From positions 1-64,000 of the forward strand of contig JAUNOC010000003.1 in NCBI GenBank assembly GCA_030531205.1: a DNA stretch of 64,000 nt, written 5' to 3'. The notes below the pieces were generated by a model. The model was not told where the DNA came from and made no database searches. It saw only the letters and a program-made list of their open reading frames with translations. This DNA is from Phascolarctobacterium sp. (lineage in GTDB: Bacteria; Bacillota; Negativicutes; Acidaminococcales; Acidaminococcaceae). Numbering within the stretch: the stretch's first letter is position 1; every line of letters begins with the position of its first letter. Below are positions 50,950 through 58,144 of the stretch, piece by piece. A program made the translations under genes and the position numbers.

Positions 50950-52185
50950 ATGAGCAAAATGATTTATGTTTATGAAAACAATAGTGCAGGTATGGATGTT
51001 TTGGTCGGTTATGTCTATGTGGAAGAAGTCAATGGCAAGGAAGTATTTGCTTTTGAATATGCTGATGACTGGTTGACCGGGCATATAGGCAATGTAAGTT
51101 TTGACCCGGATATAAATATGTATGCCGGCAGGCAATATTTGGACAATAACAAAACTATTTTCGGTATGTTGGCAGATTCCTGTCCTGACAGATGGGGAAG
51201 AATGTTGATGCAACGCAGGGAAAGCATTATTGCACAAAAAGAAAAAAGGCATCCAAGAAAGTTGTTGGAAAGCGATTTTTTGTTAGGAGTTTATGACGGT
51301 GCAAGAATTGGCTCTTTGCGTTACAAGTTGGATAGGGATGCTGATTTTTTGGCTAATGACAAGAATTTGGCTGTGCCGCCTTGGGTGGCATTACATAAAC
51401 TGGAAAATGCTTCTTGGGCATTTGAACAAGGTGAAAGTGCAAATGAATGGTTGGAAATTTTAATTGCACCAGGTTCTTCCTTGGGCGGAGCCCGTCCCAA
51501 AGCCACTGTTCAAGATGAAAAAGGAAATCTGTGGATTGCCAAATTCCCGTCAAAAAATGACGAATATGATGTAGGGGCATGGGAAATGGTGGTACATGAC
51601 TTGGCGGCAATGGTTGGCTTGAATGTACCTTTGGCACGATTGGAAAAGTTTTCGGAAAAAGGTTCCACCTTTCTTGTAAAAAGATTTGACCGATTAGATA
51701 ACAGAAGATTACATTTTGCATCCGCAATGACATTGTTAGGCAAACAGGACGGGGAATTTGGCACCAGTTATCTTGATTTAGTGAATTTTATTTGTTCTTA
51801 CGGGGTACAGGTGGAGCAAGATTTAAAAGAATTATGGAAACGGGTTGCCTTTAGCATGTTGGTGGGAAATACGGATGACCATTTAAGAAATCACGGCTTT
51901 TTGTTGGAGCAAAACGGTTGGCATCTTTCCCCCATATTTGATGTAAATCCTGTACCTTATGGAAATAATTTGGGTTTATTGATAAATGAAAAAAGCAGTT
52001 TGATTAATGAAGATTTGCTTTTGAGCACAGCAAAATATTACAGATTGTCAGATAGTGAGGCAAAAACTATTTTCAAGGAAATGCAAACAACTGTTAATTC
52101 ACATTGGCAAACTAAAGCAAAACAATATAAAATAAAAAGAAAGAGTATAGAATATATGCAGGAAGCGTTTGCAAAGATGTTGTAG
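50950..52185 (+). CDS. HipA-family serine/threonine kinase toxin
   Basis: 411 residues. N-terminal HipA_N domain (about 15-110) and C-terminal kinase-like domain: LGGARPKA ATP-binding segment, LVKRFDR, and the catalytic GNTDDHLRNHGFLL with the DFD-type PIFDVNP after it. Relatives phosphorylate glutamyl-tRNA synthetase or other targets to arrest growth. All key motifs intact. Probably cotranscribed with hipB. Confidence 0.93.
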   Translation: MSKMIYVYENNSAGMDVLVGYVYVEEVNGKEVFAFEYADDWLTGHIGNVSFDPDINMYAGRQYLDNNKTIFGMLADSCPDRWGRMLMQRRESIIAQKEKRHPRKLLESDFLLGVYDGARIGSLRYKLDRDADFLANDKNLAVPPWVALHKLENASWAFEQGESANEWLEILIAPGSSLGGARPKATVQDEKGNLWIAKFPSKNDEYDVGAWEMVVHDLAAMVGLNVPLARLEKFSEKGSTFLVKRFDRLDNRRLHFASAMTLLGKQDGEFGTSYLDLVNFICSYGVQVEQDLKELWKRVAFSMLVGNTDDHLRNHGFLLEQNGWHLSPIFDVNPVPYGNNLGLLINEKSSLINEDLLLSTAKYYRLSDSEAKTIFKEMQTTVNSHWQTKAKQYKIKRKSIEYMQEAFAKML

Positions 52186-52190
52186 TCACA

Positions 52191-52856
52191 CTAAAACACA
52201 ATAGTGTCCTCGTCATCCTCATCGTCATTGGCACTGATTTTACTCAGCATTTCTTCCATTTCCTGTATGGATACCAGTGTTTCATAAAGTTTGTTGGAAA
52301 TATGAATACATTGGTTCCTGTCAAAATTGGCAAGGACAAACTTTATAAATTTATCCGTGAACCAGTCGGGGTATTCCTTTGGCTGGTTTTTCAAAGTAAG
52401 AAGCAGATGGAAATTTTCGTCTGTTTCTTTTATTTCTTTGGGGTCGGTCAAAAGCAGTTCGTTTCCTGCTTGTTGGTTAAGGTTGGCGAGGGCGGCGATT
52501 TTTTCTTCGGCGGGAGCAGCGTTTTCAGAATAAATTACATTCAACTTGTTTTCTAAATCGGAAATGGTACGGTTGCGGATGTTTTTTAACCCCAGTTCAC
52601 GGCGGATTTTTTGCAAAATGTTTTTTGAACGTGTCAAATCCTGTTCGTCCCAACGGTAGGGCAGTCGTGCCGCCCGTTTTGCCTTTTCGCCAATCCAGTG
52701 CAGGGCTTTGTGGTCACCGTGCAGGGATAAGAGTTGGATGCGGTCAACGATAGCGGCGGCTTCCTCTTGCAATTTTTTCTTTTGCCGGCAGCGTTTCATT
52801 GCCTCTTTGCCCGGACGGATAAAGTTTCCAATCTTGCGGTTTAATTTTGTAGCCAT
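52191..52856 (-). CDS. Hypothetical basic/helical protein
   Basis: 221 residues, family not recognised. Very basic, helical N-terminus (about 1-35, rich in Lys and Arg), central region with WIGEKAKRAARLPYRWDEQDL, and an acidic C-terminal tail (DDEDDED). No signal peptide or membrane segment. Ends five bases from hipA in convergent orientation. Good ribosome site GGAGAGCAAC on the minus strand. The twin TTTTAACGTTAAAA site upstream suggests tight regulation. Confidence 0.75.
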   Translation of the reverse strand: MATKLNRKIGNFIRPGKEAMKRCRQKKKLQEEAAAIVDRIQLLSLHGDHKALHWIGEKAKRAARLPYRWDEQDLTRSKNILQKIRRELGLKNIRNRTISDLENKLNVIYSENAAPAEEKIAALANLNQQAGNELLLTDPKEIKETDENFHLLLTLKNQPKEYPDWFTDKFIKFVLANFDRNQCIHISNKLYETLVSIQEMEEMLSKISANDDEDDEDTIVF

Positions 52857-52908
52857 ATTGTTGCTCTCCTTTTTATGAAAAAATATAATCTTTTGTTAAT
52901 TATCCTAT

Positions 52909-52944
52909 TTTTAACGTTAAAAGTTAACTTTTAACGTTAAAAAA
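52909..52944. promoter_or_regulatory. Second twin TTTTAACGTTAAAA site
   Basis: Palindromes centred on AACGTT at 52913-52918 and 52933-52938, again 20 bp apart, located 53-88 bases upstream of the minus-strand start at 52856. The only other copy is at 25.73 kb. Between here and 53062 no gene is seen. Confidence 0.62.
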
Positions 52945-53062
52945 GGGCTTTGCGTTTTCTGGTGAAAAGTTTTTGTGCAGGTTCATTATTTTAAGATTTT
53001 TTCATTTTTTGACTAGTGAATTATTTTTTTCTGAAGGTTGGTTGAGGGGTTGTAACAAAAAT

Positions 53063-53112
53063 CAAGTGTCTGGGATGTTACGCAAACGGAACACCACAGA
53101 CACTTGTTTTTA
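53063..53112. terminator. Terminator/palindrome with the 24-bp repeat, left copy
   Basis: CAAGTGTCTG (53063-53072) and CAGACACTTG (53097-53106) close a long stem whose inner part TGTTACG-CAAA-CGGAACA belongs to a 24-base word (53076-53099) repeated with one mismatch at 56234-56257. Followed by TTTTTATGCTAT. Terminates the minus-strand XRE gene in the other direction too. Confidence 0.75.
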
Positions 53113-53146
53113 TGCTATACTTCTTTCAAAGATTTTGTTTTGAATG

Positions 53147-53386
53147 TTAAGATTTTTTTGATTGGGGCGGGACGTATTCCAAAAGGTCTGTTAAATCGCA
53201 GTTCAAGGCATAACATAAACGGGAGAGAATGGCGATGTCAAGCCGTTGGATGTCGTTATGGATGTAACTTTTTAGCTGAGTACGTTGCATTTCAGCACGG
53301 AATGCAAGTTTGTTGATACTTATATTTTGTTCTTTAAGTATATCGGCAAGTTTAACCCTAACTGTACCGTATTCGATGTCTTCCAT
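53147..53386 (-). CDS. XRE-family transcription regulator
   Basis: 79 residues from the ATG at 53386, which has AAGGTG upstream; a longer start at 53404 lacks a ribosome site. Helix-turn-helix: KLADILKEQNISINKLAF, EMQRTQLKSYIHN, and the typical CDLTDLLEYVPP ending of Cro/CI-type small regulators (YozG/LacI-like family). Divergent from the DUF1232 gene with the promoter in between, so it likely controls it. Confidence 0.88.
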   Translation of the reverse strand: MEDIEYGTVRVKLADILKEQNISINKLAFRAEMQRTQLKSYIHNDIQRLDIAILSRLCYALNCDLTDLLEYVPPQSKKS

Positions 53387-53441
53387 ATATACACCTTCTT
53401 TCATAAATTTATGAATACATTATAAAAAAATTATCCATATA

Positions 53442-53470
53442 TTGACACGGGTGTATATATATGATAGAAT
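53442..53470 (+). promoter_or_regulatory. Promoter of the DUF1232/RiPP genes
   Basis: TTGACA (53442-53447), 17-base spacer, TAGAAT (53465-53470). The region 53404-53441 holds the divergent XRE start. Confidence 0.68.
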
Positions 53471-53541
53471 ACGACAAATATTTATATATGAGTAGAAATA
53501 TCCTCATGCAGTACTTGGGGAAGGGAAAAGGTATTTTTAAT

Positions 53542-53910
53542 ATGAGTAAATTTTCAGATGAAGAATTAACAGAATCAATGAATAAGTACGCTGGTACTTA
53601 TGATGACAGCAAATTTTGGTCTATCATTAGAAAGTATGGCAAGAAAATTGGCGGTGGCTTGCTGACAAAGGCATTGCAACTTTATTATCTTTTGCAAAAA
53701 GGGGATGTCCCGAACAAAATAAAACTTATGATTATGGGGGCATTGGCATATTTGGTCAGTCCTGTGGATTTGATACCTGACTTGATACCATTGTTAGGAT
53801 GGACGGATGATGCGGCGGCAGTTGGCTTGGTTGTGAACCAGTTAAGTAACTATATGGACAGTGATATAGTGGATATGGCACGAAAGAAGATAGAGGAGAT
53901 TTTTGGATAA
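53542..53910 (+). CDS. DUF1232 (YkvA-like) protein, first copy
   Basis: 122 residues from ATG 53542, which follows AAGGGAAAAGG; an in-frame ATG at 53461 lies inside the promoter. The YkvA/DUF1232 motif is IMGALAYLVSPVDLIPDLIPLLGWTDDAAAVGLV in pieces (A-Y-L-V-S-P-x-D-L-I-P-D and G-x-x-D-D). The family is membrane-associated and of unknown function. Very similar to the copy at 56853-57209 in both motif and surrounding helices. Confidence 0.85.
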   Translation: MSKFSDEELTESMNKYAGTYDDSKFWSIIRKYGKKIGGGLLTKALQLYYLLQKGDVPNKIKLMIMGALAYLVSPVDLIPDLIPLLGWTDDAAAVGLVVNQLSNYMDSDIVDMARKKIEEIFG

Positions 53911-53940
53911 GTAATTGTCGAGCGAAGGTATGGAAATACG

Positions 53941-54273
53941 ATGGTGAATAATTTGGGAAATGATATTTCAATAACTATTGAGGATATTCACAAAAGATTA
54001 CAAGGAAAAGATTGGCTAAAAATTGAGATTGTTACGGAATATCTTGAGATGTTAGGCGGGAAAATAAGAGTGCGTTCAGTTGATTTGAAATATAGTTGTG
54101 AGTTGAAAAATGATGAAAAAAAAGTATTAGAGAAAAGTCAAAACAATATTATTAATAATTTGGAATTTGACAAACAGAATGAACTTATAGATTATGTAGC
54201 GAATTATTATGCTGTTCCAAAAGAAAATGTAAAGATTGTGTGTTCAGAGATAGTTAAAGATCATTTTGATTAA
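53941..54273 (+). CDS. Hypothetical protein upstream of the RiPP precursor
   Basis: 110 residues, unknown family. Predicted mixed alpha/beta, with acidic and lysine-rich stretches (ISITIEDIHKRLQGKDWLKI, then EKSQNNIINNLEFDKQNELI). Much more AT-rich than the genes outside the island, as are the next three genes. The start ATG 53941 has only a weak GAAGGT site upstream. Position in the cluster suggests an immunity or accessory role, which is a guess. Confidence 0.65.
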   Translation: MVNNLGNDISITIEDIHKRLQGKDWLKIEIVTEYLEMLGGKIRVRSVDLKYSCELKNDEKKVLEKSQNNIINNLEFDKQNELIDYVANYYAVPKENVKIVCSEIVKDHFD

Positions 54274-54362
54274 AATATTTGTCCTAATATTTTATATGAC
54301 AGACAGATATTCTTAATAAAATAATTCAATATTTAATGTTGAATGGAAAGGAGAAATATATT

Positions 54363-54476
54363 ATGAAGAAAATCAGTTATAAAAAACCTATGATTTTAGC
54401 AAAATTAAGTATGGGATATGACTGCTCTCGGCGTACGCAACATGTAAGTACACCAATTAATTGTAGAATTCCATAA
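54363..54476 (+). CDS. 37-residue RiPP precursor peptide candidate
   Basis: Starts at ATG 54363 behind AAAGGAGAAATATATT and ends at TAA 54474. The peptide is basic at the N-terminus (MKKISYKKPMILAKL), then GYDC with Cys21, and a core containing Cys34 (SRRTQHVSTPINC and RIP at the end). Short basic leader, KKPMI motif and a core with two Cys resemble precursors of radical SAM-modified peptides (ranthipeptide/sactipeptide-like). A perfect terminator hairpin separates it from the maturase gene. Modification and product are inferred. Confidence 0.75.
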   Translation: MKKISYKKPMILAKLSMGYDCSRRTQHVSTPINCRIP

Positions 54477-54485
54477 TTAATTTGT

Positions 54486-54535
54486 AAAAGACAAAACGCA
54501 TTATGCTGATTGTATAATGCGTTTTGTCTTTTTAG
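54486..54535 (+). terminator. Terminator/attenuator between precursor and maturase
   Basis: A 19-bp perfect stem (54486-54504 with 54514-54532), 9-base loop GCTGATTGT, followed by TTTTTAG. Partial read-through would make far more precursor than maturase mRNA, as in many RiPP operons. Confidence 0.85.
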
Positions 54536-54553
54536 TTTGAAAGGAGACAAGAA

Positions 54554-55987
54554 GTGTTTTATTCGTTGAAAAAAGATTGTTATTTTAGAAAATATGGTAA
54601 TATCGGTTATATAGTGCATTCAATTTATTTTATTGGAGAAGTAGTCAATGAATCAGGAACATTATTTATTGAGCAGTTAGATTATTCACTCAAAAGCATA
54701 GACGAAATTGTTAAAAAGTTGCTTTTTGTTTTTGATGATGTTGATGAAAGAAATCTAAAAAACGATATTATTGAATTTTATGAATATCTATATTCAGTCG
54801 GTTATTTAAATCGTTGTAGTAATCCGAATAATTTTACTGAAGAAATAAAAGATGTTTCTACGATTACAAATGAACCAATAACAAAAGATGTAGATGTTAT
54901 TACAAATAAAACTATTTCGGAGTTTTTTGCAGATTATGCAAAAAACAACCCTTTTCTTGTTACGTTTCATGTTGAATTGACAAGCAAATGTAATGAAAGA
55001 TGTGTTCATTGCTATATACCGCATGAAACAAAAAATAATGAGATTGATTATGATTTACTCGTGGATATTATTGCTCAATGTAGAGATATGGGGGTTATGA
55101 ATATAGTACTTTCAGGTGGAGAGCCAATGTTATATCCCTATTTTAGTGATGTTCTTAAAAAGATTAAAGATTATGATATGAATGTCGTAGTATTAAGTAA
55201 TCTAACATTGTTGGATGATAAAATAATTCAAACATTGCAATATAAGCATACCACTTGTGTAAATGTTTCGTTATACTCTATGGAAGCCGGTATTCATGAA
55301 AGCATCACTATGCTAAAAGGGTCATTTGAAAAAACGAAGAATAATATTTTAAAATTAATTGATAATAATATCCCTGTTCGAATTAACTGCCCTATCATGA
55401 AACAAAATAAAGATAATTTTGTTGAAGTTATGCGATGGGGATATCAGCATAAATGTAGTGTTAAAGTTGATTATTTGATGATGGCAAAAAAGGATGGTAC
55501 ATTAGATAATTTAAGCAATCGTTTATCGAGTCAGGAATTACGAAATGTCATGAAGAATATTATAAATAATGATGAGGACTTACAGTGCAAAATAAGAAAT
55601 GGTAACAAGAAAATTTCAAAACCAGTATGTTTAGATACACAGGCATTGTGTGGAGTTGGGTTGACAACACTTTCTATGGATAGTCAGGGGAATATTTATC
55701 CTTGTGTAGGGTGGCAAAAATGTAATTGTGGTAATGTAAAGGAAACTGCATTGAAAGATATTTGGGAACATTCTAAGGAATTAAATTATTTAAGAAAATT
55801 AAGATTTGGGGATTTTGTGGAATGTAGAAATTGTGAAGATGTACATTATTGTGCGATGTGTTTAAGTATGAATGCGAATGAGAGTAAAGATGGGGATGTA
55901 TTTGATATCCCTAAAATTACATGTGAGGCAGCAAAAATTTATCATAAAGTTATTGAAGAATATTATAAAAAAATAGAGAATAAGTAA
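54554..55987 (+). CDS. Radical SAM/SPASM peptide maturase with PqqD-like domain
   Basis: 477 residues from GTG 54554 (AAGGAG with 7-base spacing). Residues 1-100 form a PqqD-like RiPP recognition domain; radical SAM core with C146-x3-C150-x2-C153 (CNERCVHC), LSGGEPMLYP and ITMLKGSFEKTKNNI; SPASM domain with CGVGLTTLSMDSQGNIYPC, WQKCNCGN, FVECRNCEDVHYCAMC and a last Cys near CEA. Such enzymes install thioether or C-C links on Cys-containing peptides. It should modify the upstream 37-mer. AT-rich coding suggests horizontal acquisition. Confidence 0.92.
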   Translation: MFYSLKKDCYFRKYGNIGYIVHSIYFIGEVVNESGTLFIEQLDYSLKSIDEIVKKLLFVFDDVDERNLKNDIIEFYEYLYSVGYLNRCSNPNNFTEEIKDVSTITNEPITKDVDVITNKTISEFFADYAKNNPFLVTFHVELTSKCNERCVHCYIPHETKNNEIDYDLLVDIIAQCRDMGVMNIVLSGGEPMLYPYFSDVLKKIKDYDMNVVVLSNLTLLDDKIIQTLQYKHTTCVNVSLYSMEAGIHESITMLKGSFEKTKNNILKLIDNNIPVRINCPIMKQNKDNFVEVMRWGYQHKCSVKVDYLMMAKKDGTLDNLSNRLSSQELRNVMKNIINNDEDLQCKIRNGNKKISKPVCLDTQALCGVGLTTLSMDSQGNIYPCVGWQKCNCGNVKETALKDIWEHSKELNYLRKLRFGDFVECRNCEDVHYCAMCLSMNANESKDGDVFDIPKITCEAAKIYHKVIEEYYKKIENK

Positions 55988-56015
55988 TAGTGTCAATAAA
56001 AGAGGAGGATGTACT

Positions 56016-56171
56016 ATGTCTGTTATGTATGAATGGGTATGCGAAAATTGTGGGAAAAAAGTGTTGCGTGGAGAAACACTTGGTCGTCCACAACCGGGAG
56101 TATGTCCGAGAGCTCTATTTAAGGGCAGACCTCACCGTTGGACAAAAAATAGGACGTTTGGGAAAAAATAA
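56016..56171 (+). CDS. 51-residue zinc-ribbon protein
   Basis: Small gene with strong GAGGAGG ribosome site before ATG 56016. Begins MSVMYEWVCENCGKKV (C9-x2-C12-G) and later has PGVC30P and HRW, a pattern of small rubredoxin-like zinc ribbons. Preferred over an overlapping frame from 55990, which has no ribosome site and no such motif. Located 28 bases behind the maturase, so cotranscribed; it may be an accessory (electron transfer or regulatory) factor. Confidence 0.7.
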   Translation: MSVMYEWVCENCGKKVLRGETLGRPQPGVCPRALFKGRPHRWTKNRTFGKK

Positions 56172-56228
56172 TTGCTATTTCAAATTATGATAAAGTTCTA
56201 ATGTTAAAATTTTATTTGTTATAAGTTT

Positions 56229-56268
56229 TGTGGTGTTACGCAAACGTAACACCACAGGGAAATATTTT
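56229..56268. terminator. Terminator/palindrome with the 24-bp repeat, right copy
   Basis: TGTGGTGTTACG (56229-56240), CAAA, CGTAACACCACA (56245-56256): a perfect 12-bp stem. Bases 56234-56257 match 53076-53099 in 23 of 24 positions, in direct orientation, and both copies are followed within 15 bases by TTTTTATGYTAT. Confidence 0.78.
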
Positions 56269-56309
56269 TATGTTATGATTATGTCGTTCGCTGTTAAGGG
56301 TGTGATATA

Positions 56310-56636
56310 ATGACAAATGAAGAATTTTACGAAAATTTGGGCTGGCAGGTGTGGTCTTGGCGTACTGGCAGAGGCATGACCCAACAGCAGTTGGCAGATG
56401 CTTGCGGTGTGTCCCGTTCCAGAATTTCGTTGATTGAATCGGGCAGGACGCATTTAAATTTTGATACTTTTATTTTGTTGGCAAAGGCATTAGGTATTGA
56501 GCCACATATTTTGCTTGACCCAAAGGAGCGAAATAATTTAATTCGTTTGGATGCCGACCCGGAAATACAAAAGATTGTTAAGGAATTGGATAATTTCTGC
56601 GAACAGGTTGAGAAGGAGAACAAGAAAGATGAATAA
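56310..56636 (+). CDS. XRE-family transcription regulator
   Basis: 108 residues. Helix-turn-helix in residues 12-65: WSWRTGRGMTQQQLADACGVSRSRISLIESGRTHLNFDTFILLAKAL, in two segments, with a further C-terminal helix (IQKIVKELDNFCEQVEKENKK). No good Shine-Dalgarno, only AAGGGTGTGATATA. Paralogous in position (not in sequence) to the regulator at 53.2 kb, and precedes the second DUF1232 gene. Confidence 0.88.
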   Translation: MTNEEFYENLGWQVWSWRTGRGMTQQQLADACGVSRSRISLIESGRTHLNFDTFILLAKALGIEPHILLDPKERNNLIRLDADPEIQKIVKELDNFCEQVEKENKKDE

Positions 56637-56769
56637 TAATGGGAAGAAATATGTTTTTGGTGCATTAAAAGAGAATAATTATTGGGAAGAAGAAACCGTT
56701 TTGACGTTGCAAAACGGTTTCTTAGTGTCCATAGTAAGGTGGTTAAAAAGAATATTCAGGTTAAAATGA
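56629..56769 (+). CDS. Possible 46-residue protein
   Basis: ATG 56629 overlaps the XRE stop by 8 bases and has GAAGGAG upstream. The frame contains a hairpin GAAACCGTTTT/AAAACGGTTTC (56692-56721), so it may be a non-coding leader with a terminator-like stem instead. The peptide ends in a basic, hydrophobic tail (VRWLKRIFRLK). Uncertain. Confidence 0.35.
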   Translation: MNNNGKKYVFGALKENNYWEEETVLTLQNGFLVSIVRWLKRIFRLK

Positions 56770-56852
56770 GAGAGTGGTTTTGGCTGTACTACAAAAGTTT
56801 ATATAATGGTCTTGAAGATGATATTTTATCTGTGAAAAGGGGAGATTTTGAG

Positions 56853-57209
56853 ATGGATAAGGTTTCTTTGGAAGAGATTAACAGTTTCAGCGGTAAGTAT
56901 AATGAAAGTATGTTTTGGACGGGGTTACGAAAGATTTGTTCTACCGTAGGCAAAGAGGTGGTGTATAAGGTTTTGCAACTATATTACGTATTGCAAAAGG
57001 ATAGTGTGCCTACCTCGCAAAAAGTTCTCATTATGGGAGCGTTGGCATATTTGGTAAGTCCTGTTGATGTTGTGCCTGACTGTATTCCTATTGTGGGTTG
57101 GGTGGATGATGTGGCTGCCATCGGTGTTGTGCTGAGCCAGATTTCCAAATATGTGGACGGGGATATCAACAGCAAAGTTGAGGATAAAATAGAAGAACTT
57201 TTTGCCTGA
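56853..57209 (+). CDS. DUF1232 (YkvA-like) protein, second copy
   Basis: 118 residues from ATG 56853 (AAGGGGAG upstream); a longer frame from 56682 or 56766 exists but has no comparable ribosome site and its extra residues do not match the first copy. VLIMGALAYLVSPVDVVPDCIPIVGWVDDVAAIGVV in pieces is the DUF1232 motif. Identity with the copy at 53.5 kb is high through the helical N-terminal half (KVLQLYYVLQKDSVP against KALQLYYLLQKGDVP). Function unknown. Confidence 0.85.
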   Translation: MDKVSLEEINSFSGKYNESMFWTGLRKICSTVGKEVVYKVLQLYYVLQKDSVPTSQKVLIMGALAYLVSPVDVVPDCIPIVGWVDDVAAIGVVLSQISKYVDGDINSKVEDKIEELFA

Positions 57210-57322
57210 GGTTTATGCTGGATAATGGACATGCTGTGCCAGATGTGATAAAATAAAGAAAATTGTTTTGTCATATTTTTGCCATAAATGCTTGATACAA
57301 TAAATATAAGGAGGTCGGGGGC

Positions 57323-58144
57323 ATGAAAAGATTTTTCGTAATTTTAACATTGATGTTGTCCATTGCTGTATCTGCTTTTGCGGATAAGCAGATTATTGCA
57401 GTGTGGGACATTGTTAATGGTTCCGGGAATTATGTAGGTAATAAGGTAGCACAGGATTTTAAGGCAGAATTGACTACTGCTTTGGTAAATAGCGGTGCTT
57501 TTAATGTGGTGGAACGGGGACAGTTAAAAAGTGTACTTCGTGAATTTTCTTTTCAACAGTCAGGCATGGTTGACCCGGCAACCGCAGTACAGATTGGCAA
57601 GATGAGTGGGGCTGGTTTGACTTTTGTTGGGAATGTGGTGACAGCTACGGTTGGTCATCAGGATAATTTTGTTTATAAATCAGTAAAAGCAAAGGTTAAA
57701 CTAAATTATAAAATTATAGACAATAAGACGGGCGTAATTAAGATTTCTGAGATGGTGGAGGGGAATAGTTCGGTTGTGGACGGTCAAAGAGTTAATACGG
57801 AATTGTTGATGTATAACGCAGTAAAGGAAGCAGTAGAAAAAGTAACGGCTGCACTGACTGAACTCAACCCGGTTAGTGCATGTGTTATTAGGACACATGA
57901 GAAGTGGGTATATATTAATGTAGGTAGTGAGAATGGTGTTAAGGTAGGCGATATGTATGGTATTTATAGTGAGGGCAATAATTTGGTTGATCCAGTTACG
58001 GGCGATATTTTGGGAACTGAGGAATTTCATATTGATAATATGAAAATTATTAAAGTTATGCCGAAATATTCCATAGGAGTGCGAAAAAATAATAAACGTG
58101 CTGTCTTTCCTGAAATGAAAGTTAGAAGGATATTTGGAAAATGA
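57323..58144 (+). CDS. CsgG/FlgO-like exported protein
   Basis: 273 residues, signal peptide 1-20. Mature part opens with QIIAVWDIVNGSGNYVGNKVAQDFKAELTTALVNSGAFNVVERGQL in pieces, the pattern of the CsgG/TolB-N/FlgO family, then a beta-rich C-terminus (residues 190-270). No lipobox Cys is visible, unlike CsgG. Overlaps the next gene by ATGA. Likely located in the periplasm/outer membrane; might form an assembly with the following two proteins. GGAGGTCGGGGGC ribosome site. Confidence 0.82.
   Translation: MKRFFVILTLMLSIAVSAFADKQIIAVWDIVNGSGNYVGNKVAQDFKAELTTALVNSGAFNVVERGQLKSVLREFSFQQSGMVDPATAVQIGKMSGAGLTFVGNVVTATVGHQDNFVYKSVKAKVKLNYKIIDNKTGVIKISEMVEGNSSVVDGQRVNTELLMYNAVKEAVEKVTAALTELNPVSACVIRTHEKWVYINVGSENGVKVGDMYGIYSEGNNLVDPVTGDILGTEEFHIDNMKIIKVMPKYSIGVRKNNKRAVFPEMKVRRIFGK

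Noticed and set aside
53461-53910. Longer 149-residue DUF1232 protein from ATG 53461
   Set aside because: That ATG lies between the -35 and -10 boxes of its promoter; ATG 53542 has the ribosome site.
55990-56190. 66-codon frame from GTG 55990
   Set aside because: No ribosome site and no motif; it overlaps the 56016-56171 frame, which has a strong GAGGAGG site and a zinc-ribbon pattern.
56682-57209. Longer 175-residue DUF1232 protein from ATG 56682
   Set aside because: The extra 57 codons contain a hairpin, no ribosome site, and do not match the paralogue; ATG 56853 is better placed.
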